A DNA stretch of 64,000 nucleotides from Bacteroidales bacterium. Its GTDB lineage: Bacteria > Bacteroidota > Bacteroidia > Bacteroidales > F082. A program made the translations under genes and the position numbers. Positions 17,232 through 25,260 of the stretch are shown in pieces (position 1 is the first letter of the stretch; every line of letters begins with the position of its first letter). The notes beneath the pieces are model-generated. The model saw only the letters and a list, made by a program, of their open reading frames with translations. It did no database searches and was not told the origin of the DNA. The DNA lies in contig CAAGIO010000023.1 of NCBI GenBank assembly GCA_900769945.1, forward strand, positions 93,682 to 157,681, given 5' to 3'.

Positions 17232-20067
17232 GAAACTTGCTGAACACGATTATCTTGAGATTTACGGCGCACGTGAGAACAACCTGAAGAACATCGACCT
17301 ACGTATCCCACGCGACAAACTTGTAGTGATAACAGGGCTTAGCGGCAGCGGAAAGTCATCACTCGCCTTCGAGACCATCTATGCCGAAGGACAACGCAGA
17401 TATATGGAGTCGTTCTCCGCATACGCGCGACAGTTCATTGGCAACATGGAGCGCCCTGATGTCGATGAGATAACAGGACTCAGCCCCGTCATCTCCATAG
17501 AGCAGAAGTCCGTCAACAGGAACCCGCGCTCAACAGTAGGCACCATCACCGAGATATACGACTTCATGCGCCTCCTCTTCGCCCGCACCGCCGAACCCTT
17601 CTCATATAACACAGGCGAGAAAATGGTGCGTTACTCCGAAGAACATATCACCAAGATGATAATGGAGAACTACTCCTCCAAGAAAATAAACATTCTCGCC
17701 CCCGTCATCAGAGGCAGGAAAGGACACTACAGAGAGCTCTTCGAACAGATACGGCAACAAGGCTTCGCCAAGGTGCGCATCGACGGCGAGCTGAAAGACC
17801 TCGTCTATGGAATGCAGCTCGACAGATACAAGACCCACGACATTGAAATCGTCATCGACAGGCTCATCGTCAGCAACGACTACAAGTCAAGGCTGACACA
17901 ATCCATTGAGACCGCCTTCCGCCGCGGCAAAGGAATGCTTATGGTGCTCGAAGACGGCTCCACCGACGTCAGATACTTCAGCAAACTCCTCATGTGCCCA
18001 ACAACAGGCATCGCCTACCAAGACCCGGAGCCTAACACCTTCAGCTTCAACTCCCCCTACGGCGCCTGCCCCAAATGCAACGGGCTCGGCACCATCGTCA
18101 CCATCGACATTAACAAGATTATTCCCGACAAGGAATGCACCATCCGCAAAGGCGGCATCGCCCCTCTCGGCGAATATAAGAACAACTGGGTGTTCAGCCA
18201 ACTCGAAGTCATCGGCAGCCGCTACGGCTTCGACCTCGACACCCCTATCGCACAAATACCTGACAACGCCCTCGACATCATTCTCTACGGTAGCAGCGAG
18301 TCGTTCACCGTAACCAAAGAAATCTACGGAACCAAATCCACTTACTCCATGCCCTTCGAAGGCATCATCAACGTCATCAAGAAACAATGTGACGAGAACG
18401 CCCCTGCCTCTATCCTCAAATGGGCTAACAGCTTCATGAACGAGACCGACTGCCCTGAATGCCACGGACAACGCCTCAAAAAAGAAGCCCTGCACTTCCG
18501 CCTCAACGGCAAAAATATCGCCGAGGTCTCCAACATGGACATCATATCCCTGTCAAAATGGATAGACGACCTACCTAACCACCTCGACAACAAACAGTTA
18601 GAGATTGCACACGACATCCTCATCGAAATAAAGAAGAGAATAAACTTCCTTATCAATGTCGGCATCGACTACCTCAACCTCAACCGACCCGCAAAAAGCC
18701 TCTCCGGCGGCGAAGCGCAACGTATCCGCCTCGCTACACAGATAGGCTCACAACTCACAGGCATTCTTTATATCCTCGACGAACCCAGCATCGGACTGCA
18801 CCAGCGCGACAACAGGAAACTTATCAACTCCCTCAAGGAACTGCGCGACATCGGCAACAGCATCATCGTTGTCGAACATGACAAGGACACCATGCTCGCC
18901 TCCGACCATATCATCGACATCGGTCCCGGCGCAGGCATCAACGGCGGCGAAGTGGTATTCCAAGGCTCTCCAGATGAACTAAGTCGCGGCCACGGACTCA
19001 CTTGCGACTACCTCAACGGCATCAGGAAAATACAAATACCCAAAACACGCCGCAAACCTCTGAAAAACAACTATCTCAGGCTATATAACGCCTCCGGACA
19101 CAACCTCAAGAACGTCAACCTCGACATCCCTCTTGGACTCATGGTATGCGTCACCGGCGTCTCCGGCTCAGGCAAGTCTTCCCTCGTCAACGAGACACTA
19201 TACCCTATCCTAAGCAGACATTTCTACCGCTCCGAGAAACAGCCTCTTCCTTACGAAAAGATTGAAGGCCTCGAACTCATCGACAAGGTTATCGAGATTG
19301 ACCAAGCCCCTATCGGTAAGACACCGCGCTCAAACCCAGCCACTTACACCAAGGTGTTTGACGACATCAGGAAACTGTTCGGCGAACTCCCCGAATCGAA
19401 GATTAGAGGCTACAAAGCCGGACGCTTCTCCTTCAACGTCAGAGGCGGCCGCTGCGAGTCTTGCCAAGGCGGCGGCGTGCGCGTCATAGAAATGAACTTC
19501 CTCCCCGACGTGCAGGTGCTCTGCGAAGCCTGCCAAGGAAAACGCTACAACAGAGAAACCCTCGAAGTGCGCTTTAAAGGCAAATCTATCAACGACGTGC
19601 TTAACCTTACCGTTGACGAAGCCGTCTCATTCTTCGAGAATATGCCCCAGATACTACAGAAAATCAAGACATTACAAGACGTAGGACTCGGATATATCAC
19701 CCTCGGACAACCCTCCACAACTCTCTCAGGAGGCGAAGCACAACGCGTAAAACTCGCCACTGAACTCGCTAAACGCGACACAGGAAACACCCTCTATATC
19801 CTCGACGAGCCTACTACCGGACTCCACTTCGAGGATATCAAAGTGCTTATGGACGTGCTCAACAAACTCGTAGATAAAGGCAACACCGTCCTCATCATCG
19901 AACATAACCTCGACGTAATAAAAATGGCCGACTATATCATCGACATGGGACCAGAAGGCGGCTCTCGCGGCGGAATGATTCTCTGCCAAGGCTCCCCCGA
20001 AGAGGTGGCAGAACAAAATATTGGCTATACCGCTCACTTCATCAAAGAAGAACTAAACAATTTGTAA
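17224..20067 (+). CDS. uvrA: Excinuclease ABC subunit A
   Basis: UvrA recognises DNA lesions and loads UvrB in nucleotide excision repair. From ATG 17224 it has 947 residues, normal for the family. The first ATP site GLSGSGKSSL is at 38-47 and the second GVSGSGKSSL near 645. There are two ABC signatures (KSLSGGEAQRIRL and TTLSGGEAQRVKL) and Walker B ILDEPS and ILDEPT. The zinc modules show as CPKCNGLG with CPECHGQR, and CESCQGGG with CEACQGKR. I saw no missing key residues. The start lies inside the end of the transglycosylase gene. Confidence 0.97.
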   Translation: MNKKLAEHDYLEIYGARENNLKNIDLRIPRDKLVVITGLSGSGKSSLAFETIYAEGQRRYMESFSAYARQFIGNMERPDVDEITGLSPVISIEQKSVNRNPRSTVGTITEIYDFMRLLFARTAEPFSYNTGEKMVRYSEEHITKMIMENYSSKKINILAPVIRGRKGHYRELFEQIRQQGFAKVRIDGELKDLVYGMQLDRYKTHDIEIVIDRLIVSNDYKSRLTQSIETAFRRGKGMLMVLEDGSTDVRYFSKLLMCPTTGIAYQDPEPNTFSFNSPYGACPKCNGLGTIVTIDINKIIPDKECTIRKGGIAPLGEYKNNWVFSQLEVIGSRYGFDLDTPIAQIPDNALDIILYGSSESFTVTKEIYGTKSTYSMPFEGIINVIKKQCDENAPASILKWANSFMNETDCPECHGQRLKKEALHFRLNGKNIAEVSNMDIISLSKWIDDLPNHLDNKQLEIAHDILIEIKKRINFLINVGIDYLNLNRPAKSLSGGEAQRIRLATQIGSQLTGILYILDEPSIGLHQRDNRKLINSLKELRDIGNSIIVVEHDKDTMLASDHIIDIGPGAGINGGEVVFQGSPDELSRGHGLTCDYLNGIRKIQIPKTRRKPLKNNYLRLYNASGHNLKNVNLDIPLGLMVCVTGVSGSGKSSLVNETLYPILSRHFYRSEKQPLPYEKIEGLELIDKVIEIDQAPIGKTPRSNPATYTKVFDDIRKLFGELPESKIRGYKAGRFSFNVRGGRCESCQGGGVRVIEMNFLPDVQVLCEACQGKRYNRETLEVRFKGKSINDVLNLTVDEAVSFFENMPQILQKIKTLQDVGLGYITLGQPSTTLSGGEAQRVKLATELAKRDTGNTLYILDEPTTGLHFEDIKVLMDVLNKLVDKGNTVLIIEHNLDVIKMADYIIDMGPEGGSRGGMILCQGSPEEVAEQNIGYTAHFIKEELNNL

Positions 20068-20836
20068 GTTATTGTCACTCAAAAACTAATGATATTAAAA
20101 ACCAACACCCACATCAGATAGAACCGCCTTCTTCCATCTGATTGTATCCTCCTCAACGGCCTGTTTCATTTTTTGATACAGGTCACACTGCCATTGATGC
20201 ATCTTGATAACAATAATATGGTTTATCTTTTGGGCGTTCCGGCTTCGCCGTCGGGCTTTTGCGGCTACGCCGTTGGGCCACGGTCCCAACCCGTCCGGGC
20301 TACAATCCCTAACGCAACGACGCTGCCCAAACAATAAACCTGTCCCAAAACGAATGCTTTTCCGGTAATATTTCACCGAGCATGTATGAGGCGATTTCAC
20401 TCAAAGATGCAGACCCCAGATAACGATGAAACACTTTTTTTCATTATTTCGTTATTCGATGATACAATTGTAGTTTTATTGATGTCAAATAATCAATCCC
20501 GCCGAAACGACCAGAATGAGATATTATACATCTTCTTTTATGAGCAAAACGCAGAGCATGGAAGAGACCCAATGCCTCGCTCAAGTTGAAGACAATCCCT
20601 AACATAAGAAAAAAACATCTGTATTGGATTACTATGTCCTTTCCTTAAATGTCTTATCGAGCTTTTCTAATATGACTCAGCATTATGCAGAGCGTTTATA
20701 ACTTGTTATTCCTCTATGAGATGCTCTTCTATGTCACCTCACAGAGACCTTGCCATCATGAACATCATCGAGCGCATAAGTGTAACCACAACCCGGAAAC
20801 ACTGGCTATATCACAGTGACAAACGACATCTTCAAA
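20068..20836. other. Gene-poor gap after uvrA
   Basis: This 769-bp gap contains the REP-like repeat and no credible intact gene. ORFs of 67-101 residues on both strands have no recognisable domain and unusual composition. The sequence may hold worn coding fragments, but I could not assign any. Confidence 0.5.
20232..20315. repeat. GC-rich REP-like intergenic repeat
   Basis: An 84-bp block beginning GGGCGTTCCGGCTTCGCC and ending AATCCCTAACGC stands out as GC-rich in an AT-rich gap. It holds short inverted repeats (CCGGCTTCGCCG) and complementary ends (GCGTT/AACGC). I recall blocks of this type, starting GGGCGTT and ending CCCTAACGC, as interspersed repeats in many Bacteroidota genomes. The leftward ORF across it (20095-20400) is probably a by-product. 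Confidence 0.55.
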
Positions 20837-21388
20837 CTATTCCTTAGTAGGATTTATCAAGGTGTCGGGGTTTTCATCGGTAAACCACTTCGTGTACATC
20901 AAATAATGGCCGGCAATGTCTTTATTCAACTCCTTGGCCTGTTCGGGAGCCACCTTCTTGATAAACTTTGCCGGCACTCCTCCCCACAATTCACCCTCAC
21001 CAACACGAGTGTTTTTCAACACCAACGAGCCGGCAGCTATTATTGCCCCATCACCAATCTCGCAATCGTCAAGCAAAGTTGCACCCATACCAATCAGAAC
21101 ACCGTTACCAACCTTCGCACCATGAAGAGTCACGTTGTGACCAATAGTCACATCATCACCAATCTCAATGGCGGCTTTTTGATACAGGGTGTGGAGGCAT
21201 GAACCATCTTGGATATTTACACGGTTACCTATTTTAATATAATTCACATCGCCTCTCACAACAGCATTAAACCACACGCTGCAGTTGTCACCCATCTCAA
21301 CCTCGCCAATAACACAAGCGTTTTCCGAAAGATAACAATCGTGACCGAATTTAGGAGTCTTTCCCAGTATAGTTTTAATCAAAGCCAT
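20837..21388 (-). CDS. Gamma-carbonic anhydrase family protein (YrdA/PaaY-like)
   Basis: A left-handed beta-helix protein of 183 residues built on hexapeptide repeats such as IGDDVTIG, VGNGVLIG and IGDGAIIA. The three histidines that bind zinc in gamma-carbonic anhydrases are present at H66 (CLHTLYQ), H84 (TIGHNV) and H89 (TLHGA). Family members act as trimers in the cytoplasm; many have weak or no carbonic anhydrase activity and bind CoA esters or other anions. It is a single gene with no operon partner, at the edge of the decayed strip. The ATG at 21388 is the natural start. Confidence 0.9.
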   Translation of the reverse strand: MALIKTILGKTPKFGHDCYLSENACVIGEVEMGDNCSVWFNAVVRGDVNYIKIGNRVNIQDGSCLHTLYQKAAIEIGDDVTIGHNVTLHGAKVGNGVLIGMGATLLDDCEIGDGAIIAAGSLVLKNTRVGEGELWGGVPAKFIKKVAPEQAKELNKDIAGHYLMYTKWFTDENPDTLINPTKE

Positions 21389-21494
21389 AATTTATAAATT
21401 TAACGTGAGTTCGATATAATATAATTCATTGAAAAAGAATAATATAACGATTTTTTTATATCTTTGTAGTGAAAAAATAATAACACAAATCGCT

Positions 21495-21758
21495 ATGTTA
21501 TCCGACGACAAAATTACAGAAATCTACTATATGGCTGACGACTTATGCAAGTTTTTCTCTGGGAATGTCAAAAAACACACCATAGAGGAGAACGACGGGA
21601 AAGACACTGGAACTGACCTATCCGCATGTAGGATGCCGAAATCATAACCATCATGGTGATGTTCCTCTCCAGCGAGCAGTGTACACAACTTCATCCTCAA
21701 CGCCATCGCCGATATAGCTGCATACTACCTCTTCCTTAGAAGCCTTCTATCGCTTTGA
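21495..21758 (+). pseudogene. IS982-family transposase remnant
   Basis: The frame starts MLSDDKITEIYYMADDLCKFF at 21495, the typical N-terminus of IS982-family transposases of Bacteroidales, and stops early at about 50 residues. In the next frame the homology continues as DAEIITIMVMFLSS (compare SDAEIMTIMILFH), showing a frameshift near 21635. A third frame then gives FILNAIADIAAYYLFLRSLLS, which resembles the C-terminal FIVNLIxGLIAY...P region, so most of the middle including the DDE residues is missing. This is a dead, internally deleted element. No terminal inverted repeats were identified. Confidence 0.7.
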
Positions 21759-21830
21759 CTACTTTCTCAGACAACCAATTGAATATCTTATAGTTGCTTA
21801 TGTCGAACCCACGGTAAGTGAACTTTATGT

Positions 21831-22025
21831 TTAAAATTCCAACGCAATAGCCTCACACGCCTATGCATCAGCCAAGGCATGGTGTGGTTCTTTATTTCAT
21901 ATCCGCAGCGTACGGCAATGATGTCGAGGTTGTGGTATCCACTATCTCCCCACCACGCCAACAGAGCACACCGACGAGCGTTCGTTGTTGGATGTCTCAA
22001 TATCAATTGCCGCAAAGTCTTGCAT
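21831..22025 (-). pseudogene. 3'-5' exonuclease (DnaQ-like) remnant
   Basis: Leftward from ATG 22025 the frame reads MQDFAAIDIETSNNERSSVC, the first exonuclease motif (DxE, here AIDIET) of the epsilon-like exonucleases common in Bacteroidales. After about 26 residues it stops. Another frame then gives DIIAVRCGYEIKNH and the original frame gives ALADA, stop, ACEAIALEF, which matches the family's C-terminal HALADAEACAAIAL motif. So the middle of the gene (over 100 residues) is deleted, with a frameshift and a stop replacing the Glu. It sits 10 bp after the RhuM gene on the same strand. Confidence 0.75.
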
Positions 22026-22035
22026 TTCTATGCGC

Positions 22036-23055
22036 TTATTGATTTTCTTTATTGATTAGATTGACCACCACTTTCACCATAACATCTTTCTCTTCCGGAC
22101 GGCTCTCGGCAATCATCAATGTCAGGGCTACGAGGGTGTTGTCCGCTATTCGCTTTCTGCCATCTGCGGAATAAAGGATTCCGTTCTTCTCCATGAACCA
22201 GAGAAAGAGCATGGCTGCAATACGTTTGTTGCCATCGCTGAAGGAATGGTTCTTCACTACAAGATAAAGCAGCATGGCAGCCTTTTCCTCCACCGATGGG
22301 TAGAGGTCTTCGCCTCCGAACGTCTGATAAATCTGTCCTATGCTACTCTTGAAGGAATCATCTTTCTCATTGGCAAACCATTGGCTGCCACCAAACTTCT
22401 CCTTCAAGGCATTTATGGCATCCATTGCATTCTCATAAGTGGCGTGGAAAGGTTCTTCTTTTGTTGTCTGCTCAATGCCCAATGTCTGATAGTCGTAGCG
22501 GTCGAGTGTGTCGAGGGCATAGACATAGTCGGTGATGACATTGAACAGTCCTGAATATTCACCCTCAGAAACTTTGTCTTGGAGTGTAAGAGCTCGCGAC
22601 ATCAACCGCACCACATCCTTCAATTCGTCATAGTGGTCGAGGCGACGCTGGTCGATAACATATCCTTTGATGAGATACTGTTTAAGGATAGAGGTCGCCC
22701 ACTGACGGAAGCGGGTGGCGTTCTTACTATTTACTCAATATCCAACAGATATCACCATATCGAGGTTATAAAAAGGTACTTGCTGTGTATGCGTCTTTCC
22801 AGGTATTGCTCCGTGAGGAGTGACCTGTGCAAAAAATGCACATGTCACTTCGCGAGACAGTTCTCCTTCTTGATATACCTTGGCAATATGGCGGCCTATA
22901 ACCGTTCTGTCTCTTCCAAACAATTCTGCCATCTGGCTTTGTGTAAGCCACACAGTATCTTTCTCCAACTTCACTTCAAGTTGGGTGTTCCCGTCATCTG
23001 CCGTATAGAGCACGATAGATGAGCCGTTGTTCGCAATAATTCTTTTTTCTGTCAT
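22036..23055 (-). pseudogene. RhuM family protein with Fic/DOC domain, interrupted by one in-frame TGA
   Basis: Two leftward ORFs in the same frame, 22735-23055 and the downstream one ending at 22036, together give a 339-residue RhuM-type protein. The N-terminus has an HTH-like segment LTQSQMAELFGRDRTVIGRH. The middle reads NLDMVISVGY, stop, VNSKNATRFRQWAT, where the family normally has Arg at the stop, so a single CGA or AGA to TGA change explains it. The C-terminal half carries the Fic/DOC motif HSFSDGNKRIAA, usually an AMP- or phosphate-transferase. Unless TGA is read through, only a 106-residue N-terminal piece is made, or a separate C-terminal piece from an internal start such as 22623. 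Confidence 0.8.
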
Positions 23056-23086
23056 GCTTCCTCCTCCTTATTATATTTTTCAACAT

Positions 23087-23344
23087 TCAATTTATCTTTC
23101 CTGCCATCTCATTTCGAAGCCATAGCGGTTCGATAATTTCTACATCCTCGCCGTTCCACAATATCTCTTTTAGGAAATCGAAGATGGGACAGAGATGAAA
23201 CTCGAAGATGCTGTATTCTTCCGTTCGTTCTGCCTCTTTTTGCGACTCATGCAGAGGTAAGTCACGGAGATAGTTATCTTGCCTTTCGAGAAATCCATCA
23301 CATACAACGTTGTTAAGATATATAATAAAACAACAAATAAACAA
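23087..23344 (-). pseudogene. WYL-domain regulator, C-terminal fragment
   Basis: The leftward frame ends with FEFHLCPIFDFLKEILWNGEDVEIIEPLWLRNEM, which fits the C-terminal extension of WYL-domain transcription regulators (FxxRVxPTxDFxxxLLSxGxxVEVLEPxWLR). The preceding HESQKEAERTE matches the usual PLHxSQ segment. The N-terminal HTH and the WYL core are absent, and the upstream part of the ORF is AT-rich and unlike the family. It lies 31 bp upstream of the RhuM gene in the same direction, so a WYL regulator gene once preceded RhuM and lost its 5' part. Confidence 0.6.
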
Positions 23345-23369
23345 TTTCCTCTACTTGCGCTTCTCTTCC

Positions 23370-24419
23370 TCACCTCAGCACGATAACATCTCCCACTTGC
23401 AACACCGAGTTCTCGTCGAGACCGTTCATCTTGAACAGCCTGTCGAGACGTACCGCATAATATTGGGAAATCTTCGTCAAGGTCTCGCCTTTCTTCACCA
23501 CATGCACCTTGTTACCGTCGGCAGCGCGTTGGCGTTTCGGTCCCACATACAGCACCTCGCCCTCAACGAAAGTCTTTTTTGAACCGAGGTTGTTATACTT
23601 AACCAACTGTCTCTCTGTGGTCCTCAGTTCCTTGGCAAGAGCGGCGAGGCTGTCACCGTCTTTTGTGATGATGAACTTCACCCCGAAGTTTATCCTGACA
23701 TAATGCTTACCCGGCGTCACTGCGACCACCTTGCATTTCATAAAGTCGGGGGCGACAGACGGCACTATATCAGGGCTCACCTTTGGTTTCTGTTTCTTCT
23801 TCTTTTCACTCTCCGCCTTAGGTGCCGGCTTATCCTCCTTCTTCTCAGGTGTCTTCTTCACCGTGCCGTTCTTCTTGACCTTGAACTTACCGCTTGTCAC
23901 CATCTTGTCGTACTCATAAAGCTCATACGTCTCAATGATGTTCACGAGCACGGCGGCGTAAGTAGGTAGAGTGGCATAACCAGCCTTCTTCAGTCCTTTT
24001 GCCCAGCCTTTATAGTCGGTAATCTTCAGTTCGTACAGGTCTTTGTAGCGGTCCCTCTTCAGGAAGGCGGAATGGTCGCGGTACGATTCAGCGGCGTCAT
24101 TATATACCCGGAAGCACTCGTTAGGCGCATCGTCGTCTTTGTACATCTTCTTCCCCTTCCAGTCGCTGTGGCACTTTATCCCGAAATGGTTGTTGCCCTT
24201 GGTGGCAAGCTCGCTCTGCCCATTTCCCGACTCCAAAATGCCCTGCGCCAATGTGATAGACGCCGGTATCTTGTTCAAAACCATCTCTGTCATGGCAATA
24301 TCCTTATACTTATCAATATAGTCGAGCGTCAGCTTGTTCTTCTGCCTGTTTTGGGCTTCCAAACCTAATACACTGAGCATCAACAATATAAAAAATATCT
24401 TCCTAAGAATATTACCCAT
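23370..24419 (-). CDS. Glucosaminidase with LysM domains (peptidoglycan hydrolase)
   Basis: A secreted murein hydrolase of 349 residues. A signal peptide covers about 1-22 (ending LGLEAQ). The FlgJ/AcmA-type glucosaminidase domain spans about 30-165, with catalytic Glu63 in GILESGNGQS and the conserved NNHFGIKC and YRDHSAFL segments. A Lys/Glu/Pro linker follows at 175-220. Two LysM-like modules form the C-terminus: the first, around 245-300, is divergent, and the last, about 305-349, begins VVKKGETL. It probably trims peptidoglycan during growth or division. A -7 element is at 24451-24458. Confidence 0.92.
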   Translation of the reverse strand: MGNILRKIFFILLMLSVLGLEAQNRQKNKLTLDYIDKYKDIAMTEMVLNKIPASITLAQGILESGNGQSELATKGNNHFGIKCHSDWKGKKMYKDDDAPNECFRVYNDAAESYRDHSAFLKRDRYKDLYELKITDYKGWAKGLKKAGYATLPTYAAVLVNIIETYELYEYDKMVTSGKFKVKKNGTVKKTPEKKEDKPAPKAESEKKKKQKPKVSPDIVPSVAPDFMKCKVVAVTPGKHYVRINFGVKFIITKDGDSLAALAKELRTTERQLVKYNNLGSKKTFVEGEVLYVGPKRQRAADGNKVHVVKKGETLTKISQYYAVRLDRLFKMNGLDENSVLQVGDVIVLR

Positions 24420-24450
24420 TATGTTTTAAAAAAAAATTTTTGTAAAAATA

Positions 24451-24458
24451 CAAAATTA
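24451..24458 (-). promoter_or_regulatory. -7 element of the glucosaminidase gene
   Basis: Leftward TAATTTTG fits TAnnTTTG and lies 31 bp upstream of the ATG at 24419. Confidence 0.5.
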
Positions 24459-24597
24459 ACGTTAACGAGGGGGAAAATATTATCCTTGCATTAAAACGAT
24501 AGCATTTTACCAAAGAGAGGAAGGCTTTAATAACAAAACAAAAGCGAGTTTTAAATATTATTTTACATCTTATTAATAAAAGATAAATGAATTTTAT

Positions 24598-24605
24598 TAT
24601 TTTTG
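24598..24605 (+). promoter_or_regulatory. -7 element of rsmG
   Basis: TATTTTTG fits the consensus and ends 18 bp before the rsmG ATG at 24624. It also supports ATG 24624 over the more upstream in-frame start at 24603, which would overlap the promoter. Confidence 0.5.
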
Positions 24606-24623
24606 CGGATTATAATTAAAGAA

Positions 24624-25250
24624 ATGGATTCTTCGATAATAAAGAAATACTTTCCTCATCTTAACGAGGCGCAATTATCTCAATATGAGCAGCTTAGACC
24701 ATTATATCAAGAATGGAACAGCAAGATAAACCTTATTTCACGTAAAGACATGGACTGTTTTTACGAGCATCATGTGCTACACTCCTTGGCTATTGCGAAA
24801 TATTTCGATTTGCTTCCGGGCATGAAGGTCATGGACATCGGGACGGGAGGCGGTTTTCCGGGCATTCCGCTTGCGATAATGTATCCGCAGACGAGTTTCC
24901 TGCTTGTTGACAGCATTGGGAAGAAAATCAAGGTGGTGCAGGACGTGAAGGAGAAGCTCGGCTTAGATAATGTCACAGCAGTACAGGAGCGTGCTGAGAA
25001 AATCAACGACAAGTTTGATGTCATCACAAGCCGAGCGGTGACACAGCTTCCCGACTTCGTGAAATGGTGCAACAACAAGCTAAGGATAACCAACGACATA
25101 GAGGCTGGAGGCGTGCTTTACCTCAAAGGCGGCGACATAAAAGAAGAGTTAGACAGCGTCCCGAAGAATTGGAAAAGGAAGAAAATAAACATCTCAAAAT
25201 GGTTCTCCGAGCCTTATTTTGAAGAGAAATATGTAATTCATCTATATTAA
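24624..25250 (+). CDS. rsmG: 16S rRNA (guanine-527-N7) methyltransferase
   Basis: RsmG (GidB) methylates N7 of G527 in the 530 loop of 16S rRNA using S-adenosylmethionine. It has 208 residues from ATG 24624. The SAM-binding motif is DIGTGGGFPGIP at 71-82. The family motifs NLISRKD (36-42) and ITSRAV (134-139) are present. It is followed after 10 bp by the M16 peptidase gene. Loss of this enzyme elsewhere gives low-level streptomycin resistance, which is family knowledge. The copy looks intact. Confidence 0.95.
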   Translation: MDSSIIKKYFPHLNEAQLSQYEQLRPLYQEWNSKINLISRKDMDCFYEHHVLHSLAIAKYFDLLPGMKVMDIGTGGGFPGIPLAIMYPQTSFLLVDSIGKKIKVVQDVKEKLGLDNVTAVQERAEKINDKFDVITSRAVTQLPDFVKWCNNKLRITNDIEAGGVLYLKGGDIKEELDSVPKNWKRKKINISKWFSEPYFEEKYVIHLY

Positions 25251-25260
25251 AATTAAAACC

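Noticed and set aside
20095..20400. A leftward 101-residue ORF after uvrA
   Set aside because: About a third of it is the translation of the REP-like GC block (repeated Arg/Ala/Gly/Pro), and the rest matches no family I know. It is not convincing as a gene.
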